This document shows, one piece after another, positions 16,117 to 25,245 of a DNA stretch of 28,665 nucleotides. Under the pieces are notes generated by a model that was not told the DNA's origin, did no database searches, and worked only from the letters and a program-made list of their open reading frames with translations. The position numbers and the translations under genes were made by a program. The stretch lies in the IMG/VR virus record IMGVR_UViG_3300037189_012866, positions 1-28,665 of that record, one strand, 5' to 3'. Origin of the DNA: a virus. The first letter of the stretch is position 1; every line of letters starts with the position of its first letter.

Positions 16117-19100
16117 ATGGCTATTACTTACGTACAAACTGGTACTCAACCGAACGACGGCACAGGTGACGATTTACGCACGTCGTTCCAAAAAATCAAC
16201 GCTAATTTCCAGTATCTAGATGGAAAAGGCGGGGAAAATAACTTAGCAGTTAACTTACCTATCCAATCTGGACAGGGCTACGGACTATTTTATTCTAAAG
16301 GTGTTGTAACAACACCTGGCGGCACTGTGTTGCAGTCTAACAGCACTGCACTGAATTTTAGAAATATTAAAGCAGGAACTGGTATTGCACTATCTGTTGA
16401 CGCAGATTACAATATTCTAGTAACTAACACTTCCAGCCAACAAAACGCATTCACTGTGATCAACGGCGACAGCGGTACGTTTGTTGCCAACACAGCCACA
16501 ACTGCGGTCACGATCAAAGGTGACTCAAGTCCGTCAAATCCAACCCCATATACAACAGTGACAGTCACTGGTAATACTGTGTCAATTAAACACGATTCTA
16601 GACTGTTTAGAGACACTGCACCCACACTAGGTGCAAACTTGACGCTAAATGGGTTTGATATTGTAGGCACTGGTAACTTTTCCAACATAGGCACTGTGAC
16701 TACTGACACACTGACAGTTGGCCGCCCGACACAGCAGAGTCCAAATCCAGGTGTGATTTCTGTCAACGGAGCTGTTAATGCCACGTCTGGTTCTATCACT
16801 TCACTGACTACATCAATACTGTCGGTGACAAATACTGTGACTGTATCAAATAGTGTTACAGCTGGTTCTTTCTTAGGACCGTTAACTGGTAACACTTTTG
16901 GTACACACAAAGGTGACGTTCAAGACGCATTAGGCAACAAAATTTTCAACAGCGTAACAGATACGTTTACAGGAACTGATCTAAATCCAATAACATTTTC
17001 CGGTATACATACTGGCAAGTTTAGCGGTGTCCTTAATGGCGCATTGAGCACAACTGACGGCAGTAACAGTTATAACATAACAGGTAGCGGTAAACTAGTA
17101 CTGTCATGTGTGACTGGCGGTTTAGATATCACTAACTCTGACACATACAACACAAACAAATTAACAGTAACTGGTACTTCAATATCACAGACTGGTGTGC
17201 ATTTTAGAGAAGCAATGGCTTTAAAACTCGTACATAGAAACAACTATGTGGTAGGCGATGGCCCTGGTATAGGATTTACAAGTGTTGATACAGGACCAGT
17301 AGGCATTGGCACAGGTTTAGGAACAGTGGATCACGGTGTGGTCAGTATGATGATGGACCAGAGCAGCGATGCTACTAGTGCATTTTACGTTACTGCTAGA
17401 GGCCCATTCATTAACCAAACATTCTATGCTGGTAATATGAATTCAGGCAATGGTGTAACGCCAAACTACAACACAATATTCAGAGCAACTGGCCAAGCTA
17501 TCACAAATTTTAGTGGTGTACAGTTTAATGTTGATAATACTTACCCATACGCAACTAGATTAGATATTGACCAATCGCAATTTACCGGATATGATCAATT
17601 TCCATCTAGAGACTTGATACTGACAAACTCGTCAGCTGGTTTTATAAATTTCTATGGTGTTTACAAAATGCCAAAGACATTAGGAACTGCTGGCCAAGCA
17701 TTAACTGTACCTATCGCAGGAAACACACTAATATGGTCTAATGTTTCCGGTGGCGGAGGTGGAGGTGGTGCCAGCTACCTAAGCGCACTGTTAGATGGGC
17801 CAGGTCCATATCAAGTTTCAGACAGAAACAAAATACTGGTGATCAACAACACCAATGATGGATTCCTATATACCAACACGTTAACAGGTATCACTCTAAA
17901 CAGCAGTACACTAAATGGTAATGCTGCTACCGCAACTGCTCTACAAACTGCTAGAAACATCAACGGTGTCTCATTCAACGGCACTGCTGATATAACTTTT
18001 ACTTCTGATAGTGTTTCTGAAGGTAGCACTAATCAGTATTTTACCAATACTAGGGCTAGAAATGCAATAAGTGTCACAGCTAATCAGCCGTTGACATACA
18101 CTGCAAACACCGGCAATTTTAATCTTAACGCTTCAACAAGCTCTACTCCGCTGTATCTAGTACAACGAGATGCTAGCGGAATTATGACCAGTGCTGGTGC
18201 TAAGATCAATACATTGGCTGTAAGCACCAATAGTCAAATTACAGTCAACAGCGACCTAACTGGCACGTTTAATATCACTACTGGCGCAACAGTTAGTGCA
18301 AATAACTTTGTTACTACAGGCGTAGGTATACCACAGATAGATAGCCAAAGCAAGATTGTATTAAACCCAACTACATATGTTGATTTAAGCAGCAAGAAAA
18401 TCAGTAATTTGTTGGATCCTACATCAGCACAAGATGCTGCCAGCAAGTATTACGTCGACACACAGGTGGGTGCTGTCTCTACAGCAGCTATTACCAGCAT
18501 ACCAATTAATGCAAATACTGGTGGTAGTTTTAACCTAGCTAAAGGTGTTACATTAACTATTGCCGGTGGTACTAATATTTCCACAGTGACTGGAACCAAC
18601 AATGTAACAGTCAGTTTGGCCAGCACAATCAGTGGTGTAAACTTCAGCAGCGGTTTCTCAGTCAACGGCACAGTCAGTGCTACTAGCAATAAAGGCGGCA
18701 ATGTACTAGTTGGCGGTGTTGACGGAAATACTATTTCTCAGACACAAACTGGATCAGACTTAACTATTGTTCCTGGACAAGGTGTGACCCCTGGCGCAGT
18801 AGTAGTCAATGGATATATGCAGGTCAATACTAGTTTGACCATCGTGTCTAACGAAACATTGACTATCCCTGCTTCCAGTACAGCAGTCACAGCCAACGTA
18901 GATACCAATGTGACATTCGTTGTAACTAGCGATTGGTTGAACGATGCACAAGCAAATGTGGCCTATATCAACTTACCAAGCAGTAACAGAAACGGACAGA
19001 TTAAAACATTCAAGATGAAGAGCAGAGGGCAATATAGCACCAACGCTCTAAATCCACTACCTCGCTTTGCTTATATTAGCGGTAACATTGATGGAACGAG

Positions 19101-19218
19101 CAAACAGATTGCTCTTGCATATGGAACTGGTAATACAGCATCAACATCAGGGAATGCCACAGGAGCACTGACTTTGATAAGTCTAAATGGCTACTGGTGG
19201 GTCATTGGCCAATACTAA
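16117..19218 (+). CDS. Virion/tail-fibre structural protein, 1033 aa
   Basis: The N-terminus carries NDGTGDDLRTSFQKINANF (~residues 14-32), the motif that also opens the giant 3185-aa protein, suggesting the same attachment point or assembly partner. The body is Thr/Ser/Asn/Gly-rich beta sequence. Recognisable fibre motifs are NGNAATATALQTARNINGV followed by FNGTADI, VSEGSTNQYFTNTRARNAI, and LLDPTSAQDAASKYYVDTQ, all common in fibres of tailed phages. A Gly run (GGGGGGG) near residue 550 is probably a hinge. The C-terminus ends in aromatic GYWWVIGQY, with no autoproteolysis-like domain. It starts 69 bases after the previous gene, with a possible late promoter in the gap. Exact role (long fibre, whisker or baseplate appendage) is not resolvable here. 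Confidence 0.85.
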   Translation: MAITYVQTGTQPNDGTGDDLRTSFQKINANFQYLDGKGGENNLAVNLPIQSGQGYGLFYSKGVVTTPGGTVLQSNSTALNFRNIKAGTGIALSVDADYNILVTNTSSQQNAFTVINGDSGTFVANTATTAVTIKGDSSPSNPTPYTTVTVTGNTVSIKHDSRLFRDTAPTLGANLTLNGFDIVGTGNFSNIGTVTTDTLTVGRPTQQSPNPGVISVNGAVNATSGSITSLTTSILSVTNTVTVSNSVTAGSFLGPLTGNTFGTHKGDVQDALGNKIFNSVTDTFTGTDLNPITFSGIHTGKFSGVLNGALSTTDGSNSYNITGSGKLVLSCVTGGLDITNSDTYNTNKLTVTGTSISQTGVHFREAMALKLVHRNNYVVGDGPGIGFTSVDTGPVGIGTGLGTVDHGVVSMMMDQSSDATSAFYVTARGPFINQTFYAGNMNSGNGVTPNYNTIFRATGQAITNFSGVQFNVDNTYPYATRLDIDQSQFTGYDQFPSRDLILTNSSAGFINFYGVYKMPKTLGTAGQALTVPIAGNTLIWSNVSGGGGGGGASYLSALLDGPGPYQVSDRNKILVINNTNDGFLYTNTLTGITLNSSTLNGNAATATALQTARNINGVSFNGTADITFTSDSVSEGSTNQYFTNTRARNAISVTANQPLTYTANTGNFNLNASTSSTPLYLVQRDASGIMTSAGAKINTLAVSTNSQITVNSDLTGTFNITTGATVSANNFVTTGVGIPQIDSQSKIVLNPTTYVDLSSKKISNLLDPTSAQDAASKYYVDTQVGAVSTAAITSIPINANTGGSFNLAKGVTLTIAGGTNISTVTGTNNVTVSLASTISGVNFSSGFSVNGTVSATSNKGGNVLVGGVDGNTISQTQTGSDLTIVPGQGVTPGAVVVNGYMQVNTSLTIVSNETLTIPASSTAVTANVDTNVTFVVTSDWLNDAQANVAYINLPSSNRNGQIKTFKMKSRGQYSTNALNPLPRFAYISGNIDGTSKQIALAYGTGNTASTSGNATGALTLISLNGYWWVIGQY

Positions 19219-19231
19219 AGCGTAAGATAAA

Positions 19232-22200
19232 ATGGCATATCCAACATGGACTACAACATCAGGAAGTTTAGGAACACTGACATCTGGACAAACTCTAGTG
19301 TTAAGTTCTACTATAGATACTTCCATTCATATAACAGCCACTAATGCAGCTTCTATCAAGATAATCAGTGGAGAGCTGCCGCCTGGGCTATTTTTAGACT
19401 ACAGTGCATTTGGTTACATACATGGTGTTGTTTTAGATCCTGGTGTTACCAAAACTTATTCTTTTACCGTAAGAGCTAGTAACTCGTTCGGTGTAGATGA
19501 CAGACTGTTTAACCTAACAGTGGTCAGTATTGACCAACCTGTGCTGAGAACTCCAGCAGGGTTGTTACCTGCAGGTTTCAACGACGAGTCGTATGTAATC
19601 AACAACAGTCCTGTTAGTTTTCAATTTTTAGCAACAGTCAATGCACTTAGCCCTGGCGTAAAGAGCTTGTATTTCTATATACCAGATGGTGGCGGAACTT
19701 TGCCGCCCGGACTTGCATTAAGTCCAACAGGTTTATTAAGTGGTGTTGTCAAAGACAACTTAGATATCATTGGGTCATCAATATCCGGCACATATGACCG
19801 AGATCCTTTTGATATGCAGCCGTATGATATCGGCAACACTAGTAATCCAGCTGTGGCTACTAGCACTATTAATTTGGCTGGTGAAGTATCTGCAATCAAT
19901 TTAACTAGTGGTGGTTATGGCTACAATATAGACCCCAACATTATCATAGGCGGCAGTGTTAGAAGTGTAACAGTTTCAAACACTGGTCAAAACTATTTTT
20001 CTGTACCAGATGTACTGTTCAGCGATCCACCTAGTGGTATTACAGCCACTGGTAAAGCTGTTCTCAATGCTGGCGGTGTATTATCCATACAGGTACTGAA
20101 TCCTGGAGCAGGTTACATAGATCCGCCAACTGTTATTATTAGAAGCAAAGATGCAGGTGGCGGAGCAATAGCATACGCAGTATTATATCCAGGCTCTGGT
20201 GCAACTGCCCTAGCTCATCTACAAGGCGGCAGTGTTGCCAGTATCGACATCACAAACAAAGGATCAGGTTATACATCAGCACCAATAGTAATTTTTGGCA
20301 ACCCGTCATTGGGTTCAAAAATTATAGGAAAGACATATAGGTTTGATGTAGCTGTTACAAACGGTCAGTATACCGACATCAAGACTTATAGTATGCTGAT
20401 CGATAGTCAGCAGCAACTACGTTCTGACAGCACCTTTATTCAGTCTGACTCTATAATCTATCAAGCTGATAGCACATTCTATCAGGCCCCTGTATGGATT
20501 ACCAAATCTGATCTAGGTAGCATAAGAGGCAATACATATGTAAGCATACCAATAGAAGTATTAGATACGACTTACAAACCACCAGTTGGACAGATCACAT
20601 TTTCTGTGTTATCTACTAATTTAGATTTGACTAACAGCCAGCTGGGACCAATTAATACAGATACAGGCAGCACTTTCTTGACCATAGATCCAACAACTGG
20701 CTTGCTCTATGGTCAGATCCCATATCAACCTGTAATCACTCAAACATACAACTTTACAATTAAAGCAGCAAGAGTTGTTGACGATGTAGAAGAAATTGCG
20801 TCTTTAAGACAATTCAAATTTACACTATTAGGCAACATCAATAGTGCTATTACATGGGTATACCCAACCACTACTGAATCCCCATCACTAGTGGGAACAC
20901 TGAAGCCTAACGAACAAAGCCTACTATATGTAGAAGCAGGTACTAGCCTTTCTAATGCATCTATTAATTACACACTGTCTTCTGGATACGGAATGCAGGT
21001 CACTGATTATATCACAGGTATTTCGTTTTTAGATACACATGATCAGATATTTGTTAAGAACGAGGGCACTACTAGGATAGCTAACGGCTATGTCAAAGAT
21101 CTTCTATTAATGAAGGGCATGACATTCAACATCAAAATAAACACACCCAATCACACTGTTAGTATAAAGCAACTGAATGGTCTATACTATAGCAAGGGTT
21201 TGTATCATAGCGATGGAACTAGCGGCGATCTAGCACAGGAAAAAACTAGCGGGTTCTGGATCTTCCATATCCCGTATGACGCTCCTGAAAATCTCAGCTT
21301 AAATTACACAAGCATCAATAAGACCGGACTGATCGTCAGCTTAAAGCAATACAGTACGTCTGTAGGTCAATGGATAGACCAAAAAATACTGTCATTTAAA
21401 GATGAGTATGAAGCATCAACATACTATGCTGAAAGAATATACAGTAGCACTGATTTACTTTTTGCTATTGACAGCAGAGTTTCCCCTGGAATGATCGTAT
21501 CCGGTTCAGGAATAGCACCCGGTAGTAAAGTTAAAAAAGTGGTACACAATGTCATCAACGGAACCAGCACACTAACTGTAAGTCCTAGTATCACTGCTAG
21601 CAATAATCAAACTATTACTTTTACAGATTTTGCTTCTAGTTTTACTGATAGCCCAGTAAGCATATCGATCAACACTATCGCAGCAGGAGTTAATACTGCT
21701 GGAGAAAGAGTTAAAGCAGCAATCATAGTGCCTAATACACTAAGTTGGGCTGTAAAAGAATACAATAATGGATGGAACACTGTAGTCTATGACACAGTAG
21801 CCGCAGCAAATCCTGCAGATGGTGACTACTGGTTAGACCTGGACAGTACATCATACGGCGTCTATGAACTAGCCGCAGGCGGATGGGTCGCACAGTCTGT
21901 TACAAATTATCTGACAGTGCCAAGCAATTCTATAGGCACAGCATATCAATACGCTAGTGTGAATATTCTAGGCACCATAAATGTCTACAGAAAAGAACCT
22001 ACATTAGGTTGGACACTAGTCACAGTGAAAAATTATCTAGATAGAGTTGGCACTGATCCTACGATATTCATAACAAGCTATAATCAACAACCAGTGTCGT
22101 TGAATACTCATGATATATGGTTCAAGTACAACGAACGAGCCAGAGGCGAAGATCTACAAGCAATTATCAGCTTTGCAACTAACGGCCATCTACCTACTGA

Positions 22201-23503
22201 TTTGACATTGACGTCTCAAGGACACATCATAGGTAAAGTTGCTGGTATATTAGACTACACATACCGTTCAGTGTTTAAATCTGGAACATTCTACAGTGCA
22301 AATGATGTCATACGATATGGGCTTAACTTATACATTTCCACTACTAACCACAAGTCAGGAAATAACTTTGCAGCTGACAGCCAATATTGGAATCCGTTTG
22401 TCTTTGACAGAACCATTAATTTAAGTTTTGATACACACTTAAAGGGTCTCAATGTAACAAAGTTCAATACACTAACTACAACATTTGATAGGTATTTTAG
22501 ATTCCGTGTCAAAGCATTTGATAGCTTGAACGTGTCATACAGCCTACGTGATTTCTACATAGACTATCAGACTACTAGCAATGTGATTTTGACTAATATA
22601 TACTTGCAGCCGTTCTTCACACAGTCAAATAGAATTTTGTACAGAAATTTCATCAGTGACAATAGTATCTTTGATTTCAACAATCTATATCGTCCTGACG
22701 ACCCTGCATTTGGTGTACAATCTATTCCAAAAATGCTGTTGCTTCCTGGAATACAGAGCACTACTGCTGATCGTTACGCTGGCGCTGTGTTTAGAAACTT
22801 CTATAATAGAAATCTAATATTTGGGGAATTGAAAACAGCCGTGGCCAAAGACAGCAACGGACAATATCTATACGATGTGATCTATGTTGAGATCAAAGAT
22901 CCTAGCGAAACAGTAATCAACGGCACGCAAGTAACTGTGGCCAGCAAAGTCAAACTGAGCTATCCTTACGATACAAATATCACATCTGACTACTCAAAGA
23001 TACGTGTTGACGAAGACGATGTATTGTCAAATCAAACAAAGCTAGACACCATTTATCCCAGCAGTATCATGAACATGCAGGCTAACTTAAAACAAGTGAA
23101 GCTCACTAGAGTTGATTCTCTTAACAGTTCAGCAGTCTATGATAATTGGGGGTCAATCATCGACCCAACATTGACTTATGATAATTGGGGGACCTTAAAC
23201 GACTTGGTCACCTTTACTGAAGATTTCATGGTTGTCTTGGATCAGTTACAGCAGGATGACGCTTATAGACCATTATGGATGAATACTAGTCAAGACAATA
23301 GCGGTGTGCCAATTGGATTTACACAAGCCATACCAATTTGCTACTGCAAACCAAATTTTGGTAAAATCGTTTTAAGCAAGATCATTAAAAATGGCTTTGA
23401 TTTTAGGGCCCTAAACTTCGAAATTGATAGGATCATTATCGAGCAGGTCCAGGGTGACACTGGGGCTAAATATATTAAGTTTGCTAATAAGGATATAGTA
23501 TGA
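19232..23503 (+). CDS. Large virion protein with Ig-like (putative Ig/cadherin-like) domains, 1423 aa
   Basis: Begins with Ig-like domains of the kind marked by LPPGL.L....G.I.G: SGELPPGLFLDYSAFGYIHG (47-65) and GTLPPGLALSPTGLLSG (155-171), with weaker copies near TIDPTTGLLYGQI and LPTDLTLTSQGHIIG. Residues ~219-357 are a Gly-rich GSGYT block like that in the 3185-aa protein. Three tandem heptads of the pattern DS(T/I)(F/I)(I/Y)Q(S/A) follow at 399-419. The C-terminal third is less repetitive and includes a YDNWG duplication near residues 1303-1320, followed by a compact, probably conserved end. Such proteins are virion components in T4-like aquatic phages; carbohydrate or cell-surface contact is an inference. 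The stop overlaps the next start as ATGA. Confidence 0.82.
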   Translation: MAYPTWTTTSGSLGTLTSGQTLVLSSTIDTSIHITATNAASIKIISGELPPGLFLDYSAFGYIHGVVLDPGVTKTYSFTVRASNSFGVDDRLFNLTVVSIDQPVLRTPAGLLPAGFNDESYVINNSPVSFQFLATVNALSPGVKSLYFYIPDGGGTLPPGLALSPTGLLSGVVKDNLDIIGSSISGTYDRDPFDMQPYDIGNTSNPAVATSTINLAGEVSAINLTSGGYGYNIDPNIIIGGSVRSVTVSNTGQNYFSVPDVLFSDPPSGITATGKAVLNAGGVLSIQVLNPGAGYIDPPTVIIRSKDAGGGAIAYAVLYPGSGATALAHLQGGSVASIDITNKGSGYTSAPIVIFGNPSLGSKIIGKTYRFDVAVTNGQYTDIKTYSMLIDSQQQLRSDSTFIQSDSIIYQADSTFYQAPVWITKSDLGSIRGNTYVSIPIEVLDTTYKPPVGQITFSVLSTNLDLTNSQLGPINTDTGSTFLTIDPTTGLLYGQIPYQPVITQTYNFTIKAARVVDDVEEIASLRQFKFTLLGNINSAITWVYPTTTESPSLVGTLKPNEQSLLYVEAGTSLSNASINYTLSSGYGMQVTDYITGISFLDTHDQIFVKNEGTTRIANGYVKDLLLMKGMTFNIKINTPNHTVSIKQLNGLYYSKGLYHSDGTSGDLAQEKTSGFWIFHIPYDAPENLSLNYTSINKTGLIVSLKQYSTSVGQWIDQKILSFKDEYEASTYYAERIYSSTDLLFAIDSRVSPGMIVSGSGIAPGSKVKKVVHNVINGTSTLTVSPSITASNNQTITFTDFASSFTDSPVSISINTIAAGVNTAGERVKAAIIVPNTLSWAVKEYNNGWNTVVYDTVAAANPADGDYWLDLDSTSYGVYELAAGGWVAQSVTNYLTVPSNSIGTAYQYASVNILGTINVYRKEPTLGWTLVTVKNYLDRVGTDPTIFITSYNQQPVSLNTHDIWFKYNERARGEDLQAIISFATNGHLPTDLTLTSQGHIIGKVAGILDYTYRSVFKSGTFYSANDVIRYGLNLYISTTNHKSGNNFAADSQYWNPFVFDRTINLSFDTHLKGLNVTKFNTLTTTFDRYFRFRVKAFDSLNVSYSLRDFYIDYQTTSNVILTNIYLQPFFTQSNRILYRNFISDNSIFDFNNLYRPDDPAFGVQSIPKMLLLPGIQSTTADRYAGAVFRNFYNRNLIFGELKTAVAKDSNGQYLYDVIYVEIKDPSETVINGTQVTVASKVKLSYPYDTNITSDYSKIRVDEDDVLSNQTKLDTIYPSSIMNMQANLKQVKLTRVDSLNSSAVYDNWGSIIDPTLTYDNWGTLNDLVTFTEDFMVVLDQLQQDDAYRPLWMNTSQDNSGVPIGFTQAIPICYCKPNFGKIVLSKIIKNGFDFRALNFEIDRIIIEQVQGDTGAKYIKFANKDIV
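19886..20302 (+). repeat. Gly-rich GSGYT block in the Ig-like virion gene
   Basis: Copies include GGYGYNIDPNIII, GQNYFSVPDVLF, GAGYIDPPTVII and GSGYTSAPIVIF, separated by turns such as GGSV..I.(I/V).N. It is more diverged than the block at 13450-14125 but clearly the same repeat family. It sits between Ig-like domains, as an inserted module would. Confidence 0.7.
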
Positions 23504-24117
23504 CAAGCGCAATCGTTTTTAACACAATAGATACCACTTTTCCAGTTGCTGGACAAGACAATGACAGCCAGGGCTTTAGAGATAATTTTAGCTTGATACA
23601 AACTGCTTTGGCAACTGCTCAAAGTGAAATCAGTACATTACAGTCCAACAGTTTGGACAAGACACAGAATCAAACACTGAACGGCAATGTGTTAGATACG
23701 GGTGTATTGAAGTTTGTGGGAACTTTGAGCAACACAGTAGTTGCTACAGTTAACACACTTTCGAATATCAATGCAGCTGATTACACATATAGAAAATTCC
23801 TTTTAAACGCAGATACATCATTTAAGATCGATCAATGGCCTGTACCAGCAACTACAACTGGTAACTTGGGCAGCTTCTACGAAATCACATTAGAATTAAC
23901 TGTTTCTTCAACTAGCAAAAAAGCCTACTTCCAATTAGGCAGCGTAAACAGTAGCCTAGGCAATGTTACTTCAATCTTGCATCTAGGATCTGCATTTGGT
24001 GGACAGACTTATCTCACTGTTATCCCTAGCTCTACAACATTAGTAAAGGTGTTCAGTCCAGATGGTGGCATCAACGTATTTGTACGTGTTGTAGATACAT
24101 TTGTCGTAGCATCCTAA
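23500..24117 (+). CDS. Virion-associated protein with short fibre N-terminal motif
   Basis: 205 aa. The N-terminus TIDTTFPVAGQDNDSQGFRDNFSLIQ is a diverged version of the NDGTGD..R..F..I..NF motif opening two of the larger virion proteins, followed by a predicted coiled coil (ALATAQSEISTLQSN). The rest is beta-rich (ELTVSSTSKKAYFQLG) and ends in VFVRVVDTFVVAS. AAGGA lies 5 bases upstream of ATG 23500, and the start overlaps the preceding stop (ATGA), so the two are translationally coupled. Probably a small tail or baseplate appendage subunit; the family is known to me only by pattern, not by function. Confidence 0.75.
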   Translation: MTSAIVFNTIDTTFPVAGQDNDSQGFRDNFSLIQTALATAQSEISTLQSNSLDKTQNQTLNGNVLDTGVLKFVGTLSNTVVATVNTLSNINAADYTYRKFLLNADTSFKIDQWPVPATTTGNLGSFYEITLELTVSSTSKKAYFQLGSVNSSLGNVTSILHLGSAFGGQTYLTVIPSSTTLVKVFSPDGGINVFVRVVDTFVVAS

Positions 24118-24356
24118 TGAATCCATTAATACAAGACCTTAGACAGCTCAGTGACGCAGACTTAGATGCAAAAACTAGAGAACTGACTAAAAAGTATTAT
24201 ACCGTTGCAAAGATGGGCAACAGAGATATGGCTCAACAGATTTTCATGTTGATGGACGAACATATGGCTGAAAAGAAACGCAGAGAAGATGAAGCTTTCA
24301 AAAGAGCTAGATTAGACTCCCCAGATGATCTAAACGGACTCATCAATATAGGTTGA
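24117..24356 (+). CDS. Small charged helical protein, 79 aa
   Basis: Function not recognised. The sequence is mostly predicted alpha-helix with alternating acidic and basic residues (LSDADLDAKTRELTKKYY, DEHMAEKKRREDEAFKRARLD), giving a likely coiled coil or helical hairpin. It has no Cys, no signal peptide and no membrane segment. Start and preceding stop overlap (TAATG), placing it in the virion operon, so a structural or assembly-chaperone role is possible. It ends just at the -35 box of the next promoter. Confidence 0.7.
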   Translation: MNPLIQDLRQLSDADLDAKTRELTKKYYTVAKMGNRDMAQQIFMLMDEHMAEKKRREDEAFKRARLDSPDDLNGLINIG

Positions 24357-24381
24357 CATTACACCTAGATTCTGTTATCAT
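24353..24381 (+). promoter_or_regulatory. Sigma70-type promoter before the polymerase-like gene
   Basis: A consensus TTGACA (24353-24358), exactly 17 bases of spacer, and TATCAT (24376-24381, one mismatch to TATAAT). The expected start site is 24388, the A of the downstream ATG, so the mRNA would be leaderless. The -35 box overlaps the stop codon of the upstream gene. Confidence 0.7.
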
Positions 24382-24387
24382 TTCAGA

Positions 24388-24891
24388 ATGAAAATAGATG
24401 AGTATGGAAGAGTTTTTAGGACTGAACAGGAACTTATTGATATCCTGTATCAGGACCCTAATATAGATTTTTCCAAAATAAATCTCCCCAACAAAGAACA
24501 ATTTTTAAATAGCACTAGAGCTTGTGGTATACAATACGAGCTCATGGGCGAAACATACTACGACAATTCCGCCGTGTTTGACGATATCAATCAGCATAAT
24601 TGGTTTATGCCAGATGAATATAAAAACATGGATATCGAGAGTTTCCTAGTAAATGAGTGCCCAAAGGAAAATTACGAAAGATTAATAGAAGAATTAACAG
24701 CATTTCGAGACAAAGACATGCTGAATTTGCTCAAATGGTGCAAATATTTCGTAGATACATGTAGATTTAATAATATTGTTTGGGGTGTGGGGCGCGGTTC
24801 AAGTGTAGCCAGCTACGTGCTGTATTTGATAGGCGTACACAAAGTAGATAGCATAAAATATAATTTAGACTTCGCTGAATTCATGCGATAA
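24388..24891 (+). CDS. Small protein related to the palm region of DNA polymerase III alpha
   Basis: 167 aa. The C-terminal half matches the conserved segment of bacterial C-family polymerases. LLKWCKYFVDTCRFNNIVWGVGRGSS (with VGRGSS at residues 134-139) followed by VASYVLYLIGVHKVDSIKYNLDFAEF parallels the family's VGPGRGSAAGSLVAY..GIT..DP..Y.L.FERF. The protein stops right there, before the D-x-D catalytic aspartates that follow in real polymerases, and there is no PHP, finger or clamp-binding domain. It therefore cannot polymerise by itself in the known way. Possible roles are a nucleotide- or DNA-binding adaptor, a decoy of host Pol III, or a repurposed fold. It has its own promoter and no ribosome binding site, which fits a leaderless start. 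The N-terminal ~70 residues are not recognised. Confidence 0.75.
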   Translation: MKIDEYGRVFRTEQELIDILYQDPNIDFSKINLPNKEQFLNSTRACGIQYELMGETYYDNSAVFDDINQHNWFMPDEYKNMDIESFLVNECPKENYERLIEELTAFRDKDMLNLLKWCKYFVDTCRFNNIVWGVGRGSSVASYVLYLIGVHKVDSIKYNLDFAEFMR

Positions 24892-24912
24892 GTATAGGAC
24901 AAGGAGATTATT

Positions 24913-25245
24913 ATGGGACGTACATATAGAAGTATGCAGGGTCGAGAAGTCGACATGCAGGCATTAAAAACTAGATTCGAGCTGACCCCAGCTGTAGGCA
25001 ATGTTAGGATGAACGCCAGAGGCGATATGCTTGATTCACTTGGCAAAGTAGTTAAAACTGCTGAACAGTTGGCTAGCGAAGGACTTGTTGGTAACTCACA
25101 AGCAGCCGCAGCACCACAGAGAACTGTGCCCAAAGCTGACAATATCCCAGTTGCCACAGTGCCTGGAGATGAAGAGTTCGAACCTGGCTTGACTGAAGAG
25201 CAGGCTATGGAAATTTTAAACAAGGCCAAGAGCAAGAAGAAATGA
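24913..25245 (+). CDS. Conserved phage protein, 110 aa, unknown function
   Basis: Begins GRTYRSMQGREVDMQALK, then ELTPAVGNVRMNARGDMLDSLGKVVKT. This pattern (YRS..GR.VDM, AVGN.R.NARGD) recurs in T4-like phages of aquatic and soil bacteria, but I know of no assigned role. The middle is Ala/Pro-rich and probably disordered (QAAAAPQRTVPKAD). The C-terminus is an acidic helix followed by a basic tail (KAKSKKK). A good ribosome binding site (AAGGAG) precedes ATG 24913, and its stop overlaps the next start (ATGA). The neighbouring co-chaperonin hints at a capsid or assembly role, but this is only context. Confidence 0.75.
   Translation: MGRTYRSMQGREVDMQALKTRFELTPAVGNVRMNARGDMLDSLGKVVKTAEQLASEGLVGNSQAAAAPQRTVPKADNIPVATVPGDEEFEPGLTEEQAMEILNKAKSKKK

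Noticed and set aside
16407-16910. 167-aa open frame on the minus strand
   Set aside because: Same case: antisense of the 1033-aa virion gene, low-complexity Val/Thr/Pro sequence, no ribosome binding site or motif.
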